Of a stretch of DNA of 64,000 nucleotides, positions 17,934 through 26,605 are shown piece after piece. The stretch is from Streptomyces sp. NRRL F-525 (GTDB lineage: Bacteria; Actinomycetota; Actinomycetes; Streptomycetales; Streptomycetaceae): contig NZ_JNXE01000004.1 in NCBI RefSeq assembly GCF_000716605.1, positions 62,001 to 126,000 of the forward strand. Reading direction: 5' to 3'. The number at the start of each line of letters is the position of its first letter. Within the stretch, counting starts at the first letter, position 1. Position numbers and translations under genes: made by a program. A model generated the notes under the pieces. The model was not told where the DNA came from and did not search any database. It saw only the letters and a program-made list of their open reading frames with translations.

Positions 17934-19181
17934 GTGTCCGCACGCACCCAGCTGACCGCTCGCGGCAGTCGGCACACCCTGGAGCACGTCTCCCATCTCG
18001 CGCTGTTCCTCGTCGTCGGGGCGGGCTTCGTCCGGCTCGCCCTGATCGACGTCCCGCTGTGCTGGTACATCGTGAGCCTCAGCGGAGCGCTGGCCTTGGT
18101 GTACGCCGGTGGACTGACGTGGTGGGACCGGCTCGGACCGTTCGGCAGGCGTGCCTGGGTTCCCATACTGATCCTGCTGTGGACTGTTCTCACCTTCCTC
18201 ACGCAGGCGCCGCTCACAACTGCCTACGTGTGGTGCGCCGTTCCGCTCGCCTGCGCCGCCCTGCGTGTGCTCGACCGGCGGGGCGCCGTGGTGACGGTGG
18301 GTGTGATCACCGTCGTACTCGTCGGCTCGCTCGTCCGGTCCGCCGGGCGGTTCGACCCCGAGGTCGTGCTGGTCCCCTTGGCCGCGGTGTGGGCGACCGT
18401 CGCCCTCTACCGGACCCAGCAGCGGGACGCGGCCGTCCGCCAGCGGCTCGTGGACGAACTGCGGGACACCCGGGACACGTTGGCGAAGCAACAGCGGCAG
18501 GCGGGTGTGCTCGAGGAGCGCACCCGGATCGCCCGCGACCTGCACGACACGCTGGCCCAGGAACTCGCCGGCAGCGTGATGATGCTGCAAGTCGCCGAGC
18601 GGGACTGGGACGAGCGGCCGGACGTGGCGCGCACCCGGGTCCGTGCCGTGGCCGATGGACTCGGCGCGAATCTGGCGGAGACCCGGCGGATCATCCGCGA
18701 TCTCACTCCCGCCGCTGTCGCCGAGGCGGGCCTCGAAGACGCGCTGCGGCTGCTGTGCGCCCGGTCGCGCACGGAAGGCGCCGGGGCCCGGGTCCAATTC
18801 CGCGCGGTGGGCGCGCACCGGCCGGTCCTCGACGAGCACACGGCCACCACCCTCTTCCGCGTCGCCCAGAGCACGCTGGCGAACGTACGCGAACACGCCC
18901 GCGCGGCAAGCGTGTTGGTCACCTACCGGCGACACCGGGACCGCGTGGAACTCGAAGTGAGCGACGACGGGCGGGGCTTCGACCCCACCGCGGCCTTCGC
19001 GGCCGGTGCCCGCGCGGACCGCGGCTTCGGGCTGCCCGCCGCCCGGGCGAGACTGCGCGAATGCGGCGGAGACCTCGACGTGAGCAGCGTGCCGGGGCGG
19101 GGGACCAGGGTCCGCGCCATGGTCTCCGCCGCACCCCGGATCCAGCCCGTCGCACCTCTCACCGCCGCGACCACCGCATGA
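17934..19181 (+). CDS. Membrane sensor histidine kinase (HisKA_3, NarL class)
   Basis: A 415-residue kinase. Four to five membrane helices span about residues 20-150, with almost no extracytoplasmic domain. A coiled linker (VDELRDTRDTLAKQQRQAGVLEERTR) leads to the phospho-acceptor motif RIARDLHDTLAQELAG, with His near residue 203. The HATPase domain carries EVSDDGRGFDPTAAFA and ADRGFGLPAARARL. GTG 17934 has AAGGGGAT upstream. It overlaps the response-regulator gene by four bases. Lack of a large sensor domain suggests that it detects membrane stress or a partner such as the preceding binding protein. Confidence 0.92.
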   Translation: MSARTQLTARGSRHTLEHVSHLALFLVVGAGFVRLALIDVPLCWYIVSLSGALALVYAGGLTWWDRLGPFGRRAWVPILILLWTVLTFLTQAPLTTAYVWCAVPLACAALRVLDRRGAVVTVGVITVVLVGSLVRSAGRFDPEVVLVPLAAVWATVALYRTQQRDAAVRQRLVDELRDTRDTLAKQQRQAGVLEERTRIARDLHDTLAQELAGSVMMLQVAERDWDERPDVARTRVRAVADGLGANLAETRRIIRDLTPAAVAEAGLEDALRLLCARSRTEGAGARVQFRAVGAHRPVLDEHTATTLFRVAQSTLANVREHARAASVLVTYRRHRDRVELEVSDDGRGFDPTAAFAAGARADRGFGLPAARARLRECGGDLDVSSVPGRGTRVRAMVSAAPRIQPVAPLTAATTA

Positions 19182-19825
19182 CCGCGGCCCCGCTCCGCCT
19201 CCTGATCGCGGACGACCACGCCGTCGTACGGGCCGGGCTGCGCGCCCTGCTCGACGGCGAACCGGACCTCGACGTGATCGCCGAAGCCGGGAGCGGCGAG
19301 GAAGCCGTGCGTCTGGCGGCCCAGTTGACGCCCGACGTCGCGCTGATGGATCTGCGGTTCGCCGGGGCGGGGAGCGGGATCGACGGTGTCGAGGCCGTAC
19401 GGAGGCTCGCCGCGCGGGCGCCGGGCGTCGCGGTGGTCATGCTGACCAGCTATGCCGGACGGGCCGATGTCGTACGGGCGTTGGAGGCGGGCGCCCGTGG
19501 CTATGTGCTCAAGGCGGGGGCACCCGAGGAACTCTTCCAGGCGGTGCGTACGGCCGCCGGAGGTTCGGTCGGGCTGGCCTCGGAGGTCGTCGGCGAGCTC
19601 GTCGGCCAAGTGGTCGACCCCGCGCGGGAGTTGACCCAGCGCGAGGTCGAGGTCGTCCGGCTGATGGCGGAGGGGCGCAGCAACCGGGCCATCGCCGAGG
19701 CGTTGTTCCTCAGCGAGGCCACGATCAAGACCCATCTCGTGCGGATCTACCGCAAGTTCAAGGTCGACAACCGGGCGGCGGCCGTGTCGGAGGCCGTCCG
19801 CCGCGGGCTGCTCGAACTCACCTGA
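19178..19825 (+). CDS. NarL/LuxR-family response regulator
   Basis: A 215-residue DNA-binding response regulator and cognate partner of the kinase at 17934. The receiver domain (residues 5-125) has the acidic pair IADDHAVV, phospho-acceptor Asp near residue 57 in VALMDLRF, and the switch Lys in GYVLKAGAPEEL. The LuxR HTH occupies residues about 150-210 (LTQREVEVVRLMAEGRSNRAIAEALFLSEATIKTHLVRIYRK). ATG 19178 overlaps the kinase stop. It converges with the GH42 gene and overlaps it by eight bases. Confidence 0.94.
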   Translation: MTAAPLRLLIADDHAVVRAGLRALLDGEPDLDVIAEAGSGEEAVRLAAQLTPDVALMDLRFAGAGSGIDGVEAVRRLAARAPGVAVVMLTSYAGRADVVRALEAGARGYVLKAGAPEELFQAVRTAAGGSVGLASEVVGELVGQVVDPARELTQREVEVVRLMAEGRSNRAIAEALFLSEATIKTHLVRIYRKFKVDNRAAAVSEAVRRGLLELT

Positions 19826-21869
19826 CGGGCTGGCGTACGACGGCGACGTCCCTGGGGGCGAGGACGGGGAAACCGTCGTCGCCCGCGCTGCCGACCAGGA
19901 GTTCGCCGGACAGACCCGTCAACGGCACTGTTCCGTCGGTCCGGTTGACCAGGAAGAGGTAGCGGCTCTCGGCGTTCCGGCGCACGGTCAGCTCCACAAC
20001 ACCCCTTGCGGTGTCCGGGAGTTCACTGGTCACACCGGCGGGCGCGAGCAGCTCCGGGAGCAGACCCGTGAGGCCCTCGCGGCCCAGGCGCGTGGAGACG
20101 TACGCGGCCGAACCTCCGCCCACCGTACGGCGGGTGACGGCGGGGTGGCCTGCGTACGCACCGCTGCCGTAGTGGGCCAGCACCTCCACCTCGGCGTCGG
20201 TCACCGTGATGCGGTCGGTCCACAGGGAGCCGGTGGCGGTGCCGTCGAGGTCCAGCTCCACCGTGTCGCCGTCGAGCAGCGGGCCGAACTCCTCGATGCG
20301 GATGCCGAGAAGGTCGCGCAGGGCGCCCGGGTAGCCGCCGAGCCAGATGTGGTCGTTCTCGTCGACGACACCGGAGAAGTACGTGGAGACGAGGTGGCCG
20401 CCCTGCTCGACGTAGCGCGTGAGTTCCTTGGAGAGGGCCGCCGGGATCATGTGCAGGATCGGGGTGATGACCACGTCGTAGCGGTCGAGGGCGGTCTGCG
20501 CCGTGACGAGGTCGGCGCGGACGCCGAGGTCGAGGAGGGCGGAGTACCAGTCGAGCGCTTCCTGGCGGTAGTCGAGGCGGTCGGTGGGGTGCGAGTCCTG
20601 CTCGCTCGCCCACCAGGACTCCCAGTCGAAGACGATGCCGACCCGGGCTGTCTCCCGGTCCGATCCGGCGACGGGGGCCAACGTCCGTAGGGTGCGGCCG
20701 AGTTCGGCCACCGCGCGGAAGACCTCGCTGTCCTCTCCGGCGTGCGGAACCATCGCCGAGTGGTACTTCTCGGCACCGGCGGCCGACTGGCGCCACTGGA
20801 AGTAGCAGACGGCGTCGGCGCCGTGCGCGACGTGCAGGAGGGAGTCACGGGCGAGGTCGCCGGGGCGCTTCGCGACGTTGACGGGCTGCCAGTTGACCGC
20901 GCTGGTGGAGTGTTCCATCAGGAACCACGGGCGGCCGGCGGAGATCCCGCTGACGAGGTTCGCGGAGAAGGACAGCTCGTCGCGGTCCTGCGAACCGGGC
21001 GTGACGTAGTGGTCGTTGGAGACGAAGTCGATCTCGGACGCCCAGTCGGCGTAGTTCATGCCCTTGGTGTTGCCCATCACCATGAAGTTGGTGGTGACCG
21101 GCACGTTGGGGGTGATCTCGCGCAACAGGTCGCGTTCCGCGCGGAGATGGTCCTTGAGCGCGTCGGAGGAGAAGCGCTTGAAGTCGAGCTGCTGGGTCGG
21201 GTTCGGGAAGGAGGCGGCCAGCCGGGGCGGGAGTATCTGTCCCCAGTCGCTGTACCGCTGGGACCAAAAGGCCGTGCCCCAGGCCTGGTTGAGCGTGTCG
21301 ATCGTCGTGTAGCGGGCGCGCAGCCAGTCGCGGAAGGCGCGGGCCGCGTCGTCGGAGTAGTCGTAGACGTTGTGGCAGCCCAGCTCGTTCGAGACGTGCC
21401 AGGCGACCAGCGCGGGGTGGCCGGCGTAGCGCTCGGCCAACTTCCGTACCAGGCGCAGCGCGTGCTCGCGGAAGACCGGTGAGGTGGGGCGCCAGTGCTG
21501 GCGGCCCCCGGGCCACAGGGTTTCGCCGGCGGCGGTCACCGGGAGGATCTCCGGGTGCTCCGTGCTCAGCCACGGCGGCGGGGACGCGGTGGCGGTGGCC
21601 AGGTCGACGCCGATGCCGCCCGCGTGCAGCAGGTCCATGACCTCGTCGAGCCAGCCGAAGTCCCACTCGTCCCGGGCCGGTTGGATGCGCGCCCAGGAGA
21701 AGATCCCCACGGAGACGATGTTGACGCCGGCCTCGCGCATCAGCCGGATGTCCTCGTCCCACACCTCCCGCGGCCACTGCTCCGGGTTGTAGTCGGCGCC
21801 GTAGGCGAGACGGGGGGTGGCGTCACCGTCCGGCCCGTGCCGCAACTGGGACAGGAGGGTGGAGATCAT
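19818..21869 (-). CDS. GH42 beta-galactosidase
   Basis: A 683-residue cytoplasmic glycosidase with no signal peptide. The (beta/alpha)8 catalytic domain contains acid/base Glu near residue 161 in WHVSNELGCHN and nucleophile Glu near 317 in WFLMEHSTSAVNW. A trimerisation domain (about 400-610) and a small C-terminal beta-sandwich follow. GH42 enzymes hydrolyse beta-galactosides, often oligosaccharides from galactan or milk sugars, sometimes alpha-arabinopyranosides. It is the last gene of the uptake operon at 22007-25274, so it most likely acts on the imported oligosaccharide. Hairpin 21927-21959 separates it from the binding-protein gene. Confidence 0.94.
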   Translation of the reverse strand: MISTLLSQLRHGPDGDATPRLAYGADYNPEQWPREVWDEDIRLMREAGVNIVSVGIFSWARIQPARDEWDFGWLDEVMDLLHAGGIGVDLATATASPPPWLSTEHPEILPVTAAGETLWPGGRQHWRPTSPVFREHALRLVRKLAERYAGHPALVAWHVSNELGCHNVYDYSDDAARAFRDWLRARYTTIDTLNQAWGTAFWSQRYSDWGQILPPRLAASFPNPTQQLDFKRFSSDALKDHLRAERDLLREITPNVPVTTNFMVMGNTKGMNYADWASEIDFVSNDHYVTPGSQDRDELSFSANLVSGISAGRPWFLMEHSTSAVNWQPVNVAKRPGDLARDSLLHVAHGADAVCYFQWRQSAAGAEKYHSAMVPHAGEDSEVFRAVAELGRTLRTLAPVAGSDRETARVGIVFDWESWWASEQDSHPTDRLDYRQEALDWYSALLDLGVRADLVTAQTALDRYDVVITPILHMIPAALSKELTRYVEQGGHLVSTYFSGVVDENDHIWLGGYPGALRDLLGIRIEEFGPLLDGDTVELDLDGTATGSLWTDRITVTDAEVEVLAHYGSGAYAGHPAVTRRTVGGGSAAYVSTRLGREGLTGLLPELLAPAGVTSELPDTARGVVELTVRRNAESRYLFLVNRTDGTVPLTGLSGELLVGSAGDDGFPVLAPRDVAVVRQPVR

Positions 21870-21926
21870 GGTGGTCCTTCCGGTTACTGCACAGGCGGTA
21901 CGAGATGCGTGGTGGATTCCGGGCGG

Positions 21927-21959
21927 GCCGCCGCTGAGCGGTTGCTGCTCAGCGGCGGC
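21927..21959 (-). terminator. Intercistronic hairpin between binding protein and GH42 genes
   Basis: 13-bp perfect stem (GCCGCCGCTGAGC with GCTCAGCGGCGGC) around a 7-nt loop, in the 137-bp gap. It probably acts as a partial terminator or 3' stabiliser, giving more binding protein than glycosidase. Confidence 0.65.
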
Positions 21960-22006
21960 TCCCGGGGTGGTGCCGGTTACTTCTTCGAGCCGTTACTTCG
22001 AGCGGG

Positions 22007-23347
22007 TCACTTGTTGACCGTGAAGCCCTGCTCGTTGCCGTACTTGACGGAGGCGTCCTGCCAGCTCTTCAGACCCTGGGCCAGCGTCGTACCGGAGATG
22101 TACGCCTTGCCGACGGTGTCGTTGAAGATCGAGTTGGCGTACTGCTGGAAGGGCAGGTACGACCAGTCGGAAGCGACCTCGGACGCGGACTGGGCGAAGA
22201 TCTTGTTCGCCTGCTGCCCACCGAAGTACGGGAACGCCTTGTCCTGGAACGCCGCGGACTGCTGCTCGGCCTTGGTGGCCGGGAAGGCGCCCTCGTTCAC
22301 GCGGGTCTGGACGCCGGCGCCGGCGTTGGCGTACTGGACGAACGCGTAGGCGAGTTCCTTATTCTTGCCCAGGGTGGGCAGCGTGAGGGACGAACCGCCG
22401 TTCTCCGCGCTGGCCTTGCCGCCCGCGGTCCACTGCGGCATCGGGGCCGCGCGCCAGTCACCGGAGGCACCGGCGACACCGCTGACGAAGTTGGCGGGCA
22501 TCCAGGCGCCGGTGGTCAGGGTGGCGATGGTGCCGTCACCGAGGCCCTTGTACCAGTCGTCGGTCCAGCCGTTGATGGGCGTGACGAGCTTCTGGTCGAT
22601 GAGCTTCTGCCAGGTGTCGGTGTACTTCTTGGCGGCCGCGTCCTCGAAGTTGATCGTCACCTTGGTGCCGTCGACCTTGTAGGGGCGCGAACCGGCCTGC
22701 CACAGCATGCTGGTGGTGAAGCCCGCGTCACCGGCGTCGGCGGCGATGTAGGCCTTCGGGTCGGCCTTGTGCAGCTTCTGGGCCGCGATGACGTACTCGT
22801 CCCACGTGGTGGGGACGGCGATCTTGTACTTGTCGAAGACCTTCTTGTTGTAGAACATCGCCATCGGGCCCGAGTCCATCGGCAGGCCGTAGACCTTGGA
22901 GCCGTCGCTCACCGCGTTCCACGGACCGGCCGTGTACTTGGAGGCCAGCTTGTCGGCGCCGTAGGGCGTGAGGTCGGTCAGGCCCTTGGTGAGGGAGTAC
23001 TGGCTCAGCGCGAAGTACTCGACCTGGGCGACGTCGGGGACGCCCTTGCCGGCCGCGATCGCGTTCGACAGCGCGGTGTAGTACTTGTCACCGGACCTGT
23101 CGCTGACCAGGTTGATCTTGACCTTCGGGTACTTCTTCTCGAAGTCGGCGGCGACCGTCTTCAGCGTGGGCTCCCAGGCCCAGACGTTGACCGTGCCGCC
23201 CTTCTTCAGGGCCGCCTGGATGTCCGACGCGGAGACTGCCTTGCTGCTGGAGCTGCTGTCGTCCGAACTGCCGCACGCGGTCGCGCCCAGGGAGAGGACG
23301 GAGAGGACGGCGAAGCCGCGCAGCAGGCGGCTGGTGGTTCTGCGCAT
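22007..23347 (-). CDS. Sugar ABC transporter substrate-binding lipoprotein
   Basis: A 446-residue family-1 extracellular sugar-binding protein. The signal peptide RLLRGFAVLSVLSLGATACGSS ends in a lipobox with lipid-anchored Cys near residue 25. The mature protein shows the MalE/UgpB-like fold (GKGVPDVAQVEYFALSQY, YGLPMDSGPMAMFYNKKVFDK). It is the third gene in the divergent operon controlled by LacI at 25478 and lies 46 bp after the second permease. The co-transcribed GH42 suggests a beta-galactoside oligosaccharide as ligand. Confidence 0.95.
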   Translation of the reverse strand: MRRTTSRLLRGFAVLSVLSLGATACGSSDDSSSSSKAVSASDIQAALKKGGTVNVWAWEPTLKTVAADFEKKYPKVKINLVSDRSGDKYYTALSNAIAAGKGVPDVAQVEYFALSQYSLTKGLTDLTPYGADKLASKYTAGPWNAVSDGSKVYGLPMDSGPMAMFYNKKVFDKYKIAVPTTWDEYVIAAQKLHKADPKAYIAADAGDAGFTTSMLWQAGSRPYKVDGTKVTINFEDAAAKKYTDTWQKLIDQKLVTPINGWTDDWYKGLGDGTIATLTTGAWMPANFVSGVAGASGDWRAAPMPQWTAGGKASAENGGSSLTLPTLGKNKELAYAFVQYANAGAGVQTRVNEGAFPATKAEQQSAAFQDKAFPYFGGQQANKIFAQSASEVASDWSYLPFQQYANSIFNDTVGKAYISGTTLAQGLKSWQDASVKYGNEQGFTVNK

Positions 23348-23393
23348 GGAGGTGCTTCCACTTCTTCGTGGGTGGGACTTCTTGAGGGTTGGG

Positions 23394-24344
23394 TTATTCC
23401 TTGACGCTTCCGGCGGCGAGACCCGACTGCCAGTACTTCTGCAGCAGCAGGAACGCGGCGATCAGCGGCACGATGGTGAGCAGCGAACCCGTGATCACCA
23501 AGTTGAAGATGACGTCGCCGCCGATCGTCTGGGCCTGGGAGCTCCAGGCGCTCAGACCCAGGGTCAGCGGGTACCAGTTCGGATCCCGGAGCATGATCAG
23601 CGGCAGGAAGTAGTTGTTCCAGGTCGCGACCGTGGTGAACAGCAGGACCGTCACGACACCGGGGGCGAGCAGCGGCAGGGAGACCTGGAAGAAGGTGCGG
23701 ATCTCACCCGCGCCGTCGATCCGCGCGGCTTCGAGGAGTTCGACCGGGATGGCCTCGGTGGCGAACACCCACATCAGGTACAGGCCGAACGGCGAGACCA
23801 GCGACGGGATGATCACCGCCCACGGGGTGTCCGTCAGCCCCACCTTGCTGAACATCAGGAAGGTGGGCACCGCGAGGGCCGTACCGGGAACCGCTACGGC
23901 GCCGATGACCACGGCGAAGACGGCGCGTTTCCCGGGGAAGTTGAACTTCGCCAGCGCGTAGCCGCCGAGGATCGCCAGGAAGGTGGCACCGCCGGCGCCG
24001 AGCACGACGTAGAGCAGGGTGTTCAGCAGCCACCGGCCGAAGATGCCGTCGTGGTAGGTGAACGTGTCGTGGATGTTCGACCAGAGGGCGAACTTGTGGG
24101 CGAACCACAGGCCGTTCGAGTCGCTGAGTCCCTGCTGCGTCTTGGTCGCGTTGATGACCAGCCACAGCAGGGGCACCACGGTGTAGACCAGGACCAGACC
24201 GGTGAGCACGGTCAGCAGGACGCTGCGCTTGGGGCGCCCGGGGGAGTGCTTCTTGCGGGGTGTGCGCAGGCGGGGCGCGCCCTTGTGGCCTCCTCCGGAC
24301 GGCGTGGATGCGGAGGGAGAGGCGGTGGTGACGGGGGTGCTCAT
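23394..24344 (-). CDS. Sugar ABC transporter permease (MalG type)
   Basis: A 316-residue inner-membrane permease with six helices after a cytoplasmic Pro/Lys-rich N-terminus. The EAA coupling loop EAARIDGAGEIRTFFQVSLP near residue 210 docks on an ATPase. It follows the first permease with only three bases between stop and start. No ATPase gene is in the operon, so the shared MsiK-type ATPase is presumably used, as is usual for Streptomyces sugar importers. Confidence 0.95.
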   Translation of the reverse strand: MSTPVTTASPSASTPSGGGHKGAPRLRTPRKKHSPGRPKRSVLLTVLTGLVLVYTVVPLLWLVINATKTQQGLSDSNGLWFAHKFALWSNIHDTFTYHDGIFGRWLLNTLLYVVLGAGGATFLAILGGYALAKFNFPGKRAVFAVVIGAVAVPGTALAVPTFLMFSKVGLTDTPWAVIIPSLVSPFGLYLMWVFATEAIPVELLEAARIDGAGEIRTFFQVSLPLLAPGVVTVLLFTTVATWNNYFLPLIMLRDPNWYPLTLGLSAWSSQAQTIGGDVIFNLVITGSLLTIVPLIAAFLLLQKYWQSGLAAGSVKE

Positions 24345-24347
24345 GGC

Positions 24348-25274
24348 TCAGGCTCCCTTGCGCATGCCGCGGAGCTGCACGACGTAGGCGATGATCATGG
24401 TGATCAGCCCCATGATGATGGCGACCGCCGCGGAGTAGTTGTGCTGCTGTCCGTTGAAGGACAGCGAGTAGGTGTAGAAGTTCGGCGTGTAGTCCGTCGT
24501 GATGGCGTTGCGCGCCAGCGGTCGCAGGATGCTCGGCTCGTTGAAGAGCTGGAAGCTGCCGATGATCGAGAAGATCGTCGCGATGACCAGGGCGCCGCGG
24601 ATCGCGGGGAGCTTGATGGCCGTGATGACGCGGAACTGCCCGGCACCGTCGATCTCCGCCGCCTCGTACAGCGAGGTCGGGATGACCCGCAGCGCGGAGT
24701 AGAAGATCAGCATGTTGTAGCCGACGAACTCCCAGGTCACGATGTTGCCGATCGACGCCAGCACCAGGTGCGCGGAGAGCGGGTCGGGCAGCGTCACGTC
24801 GAACGCGCTGTTGATGTCACCGACCAGACCGAACTGGGTGCCGTACATGAAGCCCCACATCAGGGTGGCGACCACGGCGGGCACGGCGTACGGCAGGAAG
24901 ATCGAGATCCGGAAGAAGTCCCGGCCGAAGAGCCGGCCGCTGTCCAGGGCGAGGGCCACGAACAGGGCGATGCCGAGCATGATCGGCACCTGGATCAGCA
25001 GGAACAGCGAGACCCGCTCCAGGGAGGACCAGAACTGGTCGTCCTGGAAGGCCTGCGTGTAGTTGTCCAGGCCGACGAAGTGGTTGCCGCCGATGAGCTG
25101 GTCGCGGAAGAGGCTGAGATAGATCGAGTACGCGATCGGAGCCAGGAAGACGAAAGCGAAGACCACCGCGAAGGGTCCGATGAAACCCCATCCGGTCCAG
25201 GATCGTCGGTCCCGTTTCGCCGACGGCCTGGTAGGAGGCCGAGTCGCGGCCGCAGGGGGTTGAAGCGTCGTCAT
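24348..25274 (-). CDS. Sugar ABC transporter permease (MalF type)
   Basis: A 308-residue permease and first gene of the operon. There are six TM helices; the EAA loop is YEAAEIDGAGQFRVITAIKLP near residue 215. It partners the MalG-type protein immediately downstream. The promoter region contains the palindrome 25365-25380 and a degenerate second copy, so LacI at 25478 should control it. Confidence 0.95.
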   Translation of the reverse strand: MTTLQPPAAATRPPTRPSAKRDRRSWTGWGFIGPFAVVFAFVFLAPIAYSIYLSLFRDQLIGGNHFVGLDNYTQAFQDDQFWSSLERVSLFLLIQVPIMLGIALFVALALDSGRLFGRDFFRISIFLPYAVPAVVATLMWGFMYGTQFGLVGDINSAFDVTLPDPLSAHLVLASIGNIVTWEFVGYNMLIFYSALRVIPTSLYEAAEIDGAGQFRVITAIKLPAIRGALVIATIFSIIGSFQLFNEPSILRPLARNAITTDYTPNFYTYSLSFNGQQHNYSAAVAIIMGLITMIIAYVVQLRGMRKGA

Positions 25275-25321
25275 GTAGTTCCTCGCTCGTCCATCTCGGA
25301 ACCGGCGTCACACGCCGTCGC

Positions 25322-25337
25322 GATGTTGCGTAAACAG
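25322..25337. promoter_or_regulatory. Degenerate second LacI operator
   Basis: GATGTTGCGTAAACAG matches the 25365-25380 palindrome apart from one missing base and the final base. It lies 43 bp nearer the permease start. Confidence 0.5.
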
Positions 25338-25364
25338 CACGGTCCGGAACGGCCCCGGGCTGTT

Positions 25365-25380
25365 ATGTTTACGTAAACAT
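25365..25380. promoter_or_regulatory. LacI-family operator
   Basis: ATGTTTACGTAAACAT is a perfect 16-bp palindrome with the central CG and TTTACG half typical of LacI/GalR operators. It lies between the LacI gene and the permease operon. Two near-identical copies are upstream of the GH5 gene at 61369 and 61435. Confidence 0.88.
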
Positions 25381-25477
25381 CTGATGGCGGCATGTCTACA
25401 CTGCCCCAATGTCGGTGGTCAAGGGTCGTTTGGGGAAACACGGCCGAGGCGATCGGATCGATATGTGAGGGATACAG

Positions 25478-26554
25478 GTGGACACAGTGGACGGTGCCTC
25501 GGGCGGTACGGAGAAGCCACGCAGACGCAGCGGGAAGCGGTCGTCGAGACGCGCCCCGAGCGCGTCCATGGCGGATGTCGCGCGCGTCGCCGGCGTGTCG
25601 TCACAGACCGTCTCCCGCGTGTCGAACGGCTTCGCGGGGGTCAACGAGGAGACCAGGCAGCAAGTCCTCGCCGCCATGAAGGAGCTGGGCTACCGGCCCA
25701 ACAGCGCGGCCCGGGCGCTGAAACGCGGTGAGTTCCGGACCATCGGCGTGATCACCTTCAACCTCTCCACCACCGGCAACATGCGCACCCTGGAGGCGAT
25801 CGCCACCTCCGCCGCGCACGAGGGCTACGCCGTCACGCTGCTGCCGGTCGCCGTGCCCACCCAGGACGAGGTGCGCGGCGCGTTCTCCCGGCTGGGCGAA
25901 CTCGCCGTCGACGCGGTCATCGCCATCATGGAGGTCCACCTCCTGGACGCGGCGACCATCTCCCTGCCGCCCCACGTCCAGGTCGTCGTCGCCGACTCCG
26001 ACGCGGGCGACCGCTACAGCGTGGTCGACACCGACCAGAACGGCGGCGCGCGGGCCGCCGTACGCCATCTCCTCGACCTCGGCCACCGCACGGTCTGGCA
26101 CCTGGCGGGCCCCGAGGAGTCCTTCGCGGCCCAGCGCCGCGCCGACGCCTGGAGCGCCGAACTCGCCGACGCGGGACGGCCCGTGCCCCCTGTCGCACGC
26201 GGCGACTGGTCCGCGGAATCCGGCTACCGCGTGGGACTCGACCTCGCCCAACAGACCGACTGCACGGCCGTGTTCGCGGCCAACGACCAGATGGCCCTGG
26301 GCCTGCTGCGGGCCCTGCACGAGCGCGGCCGGCGCATCCCCGAGGACGTCAGCGTCATCGGCTTCGACGACATCCCCGAGGCGGGTTCCTTCCTGCCGCC
26401 CCTGACCACCGTCCACCAGGACTTCGCCGAGGTCGGCCGCCTGTGCGTCGAGGGTGTCCTACGGCGGATGCGGGACCGCGGCGACGAACACGGCACCACG
26501 CTGGTGCCCACGAAACTCGTCATACGTGACAGCACGGCACCGCCCGTCGCATAG
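25478..26554 (+). CDS. LacI-family repressor of the sugar operon
   Basis: A 358-residue repressor. An unusually long basic N-terminal extension (about 28 residues, KPRRRSGKRSSRRAPS) precedes the HTH SMADVARVAGVSSQTVSRVSNGF at about 29-50 and the hinge helix NSAARALKRGEF. The periplasmic-binding-like core has AVFAANDQMALGLLRALHERG and VSVIGFDDIPEAGSFLPPLTTV. GTG 25478 is preceded by GAGGGAT. It is divergent from the permease/GH42 operon. The effector is presumably the imported sugar or a product. The same operator near GH5 suggests a wider regulon. Confidence 0.94.
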   Translation: MDTVDGASGGTEKPRRRSGKRSSRRAPSASMADVARVAGVSSQTVSRVSNGFAGVNEETRQQVLAAMKELGYRPNSAARALKRGEFRTIGVITFNLSTTGNMRTLEAIATSAAHEGYAVTLLPVAVPTQDEVRGAFSRLGELAVDAVIAIMEVHLLDAATISLPPHVQVVVADSDAGDRYSVVDTDQNGGARAAVRHLLDLGHRTVWHLAGPEESFAAQRRADAWSAELADAGRPVPPVARGDWSAESGYRVGLDLAQQTDCTAVFAANDQMALGLLRALHERGRRIPEDVSVIGFDDIPEAGSFLPPLTTVHQDFAEVGRLCVEGVLRRMRDRGDEHGTTLVPTKLVIRDSTAPPVA

Positions 26555-26555
26555 C

Positions 26556-26594
26556 AGGAGGGCCCTCCCGCGAACCACGCGGGAGGGCCCTCCT
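26556..26594. terminator. Strong bidirectional terminator
   Basis: Perfect 17-bp stem (AGGAGGGCCCTCCCGCG and its complement) with loop AACCA, exactly between the converging lacI (ends 26554) and gndA (ends 26606). Confidence 0.9.
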
Positions 26595-26605
26595 GGCGGG
26601 GTGGC

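Noticed and set aside
23085..25376. 763-codon open frame on the plus strand opposite the permease/binding-protein genes
   Set aside because: Composition is Asp/Gly/Gln/Arg/Val-rich, as expected from the antisense of GC-rich genes, and there is no ribosome binding site or domain.
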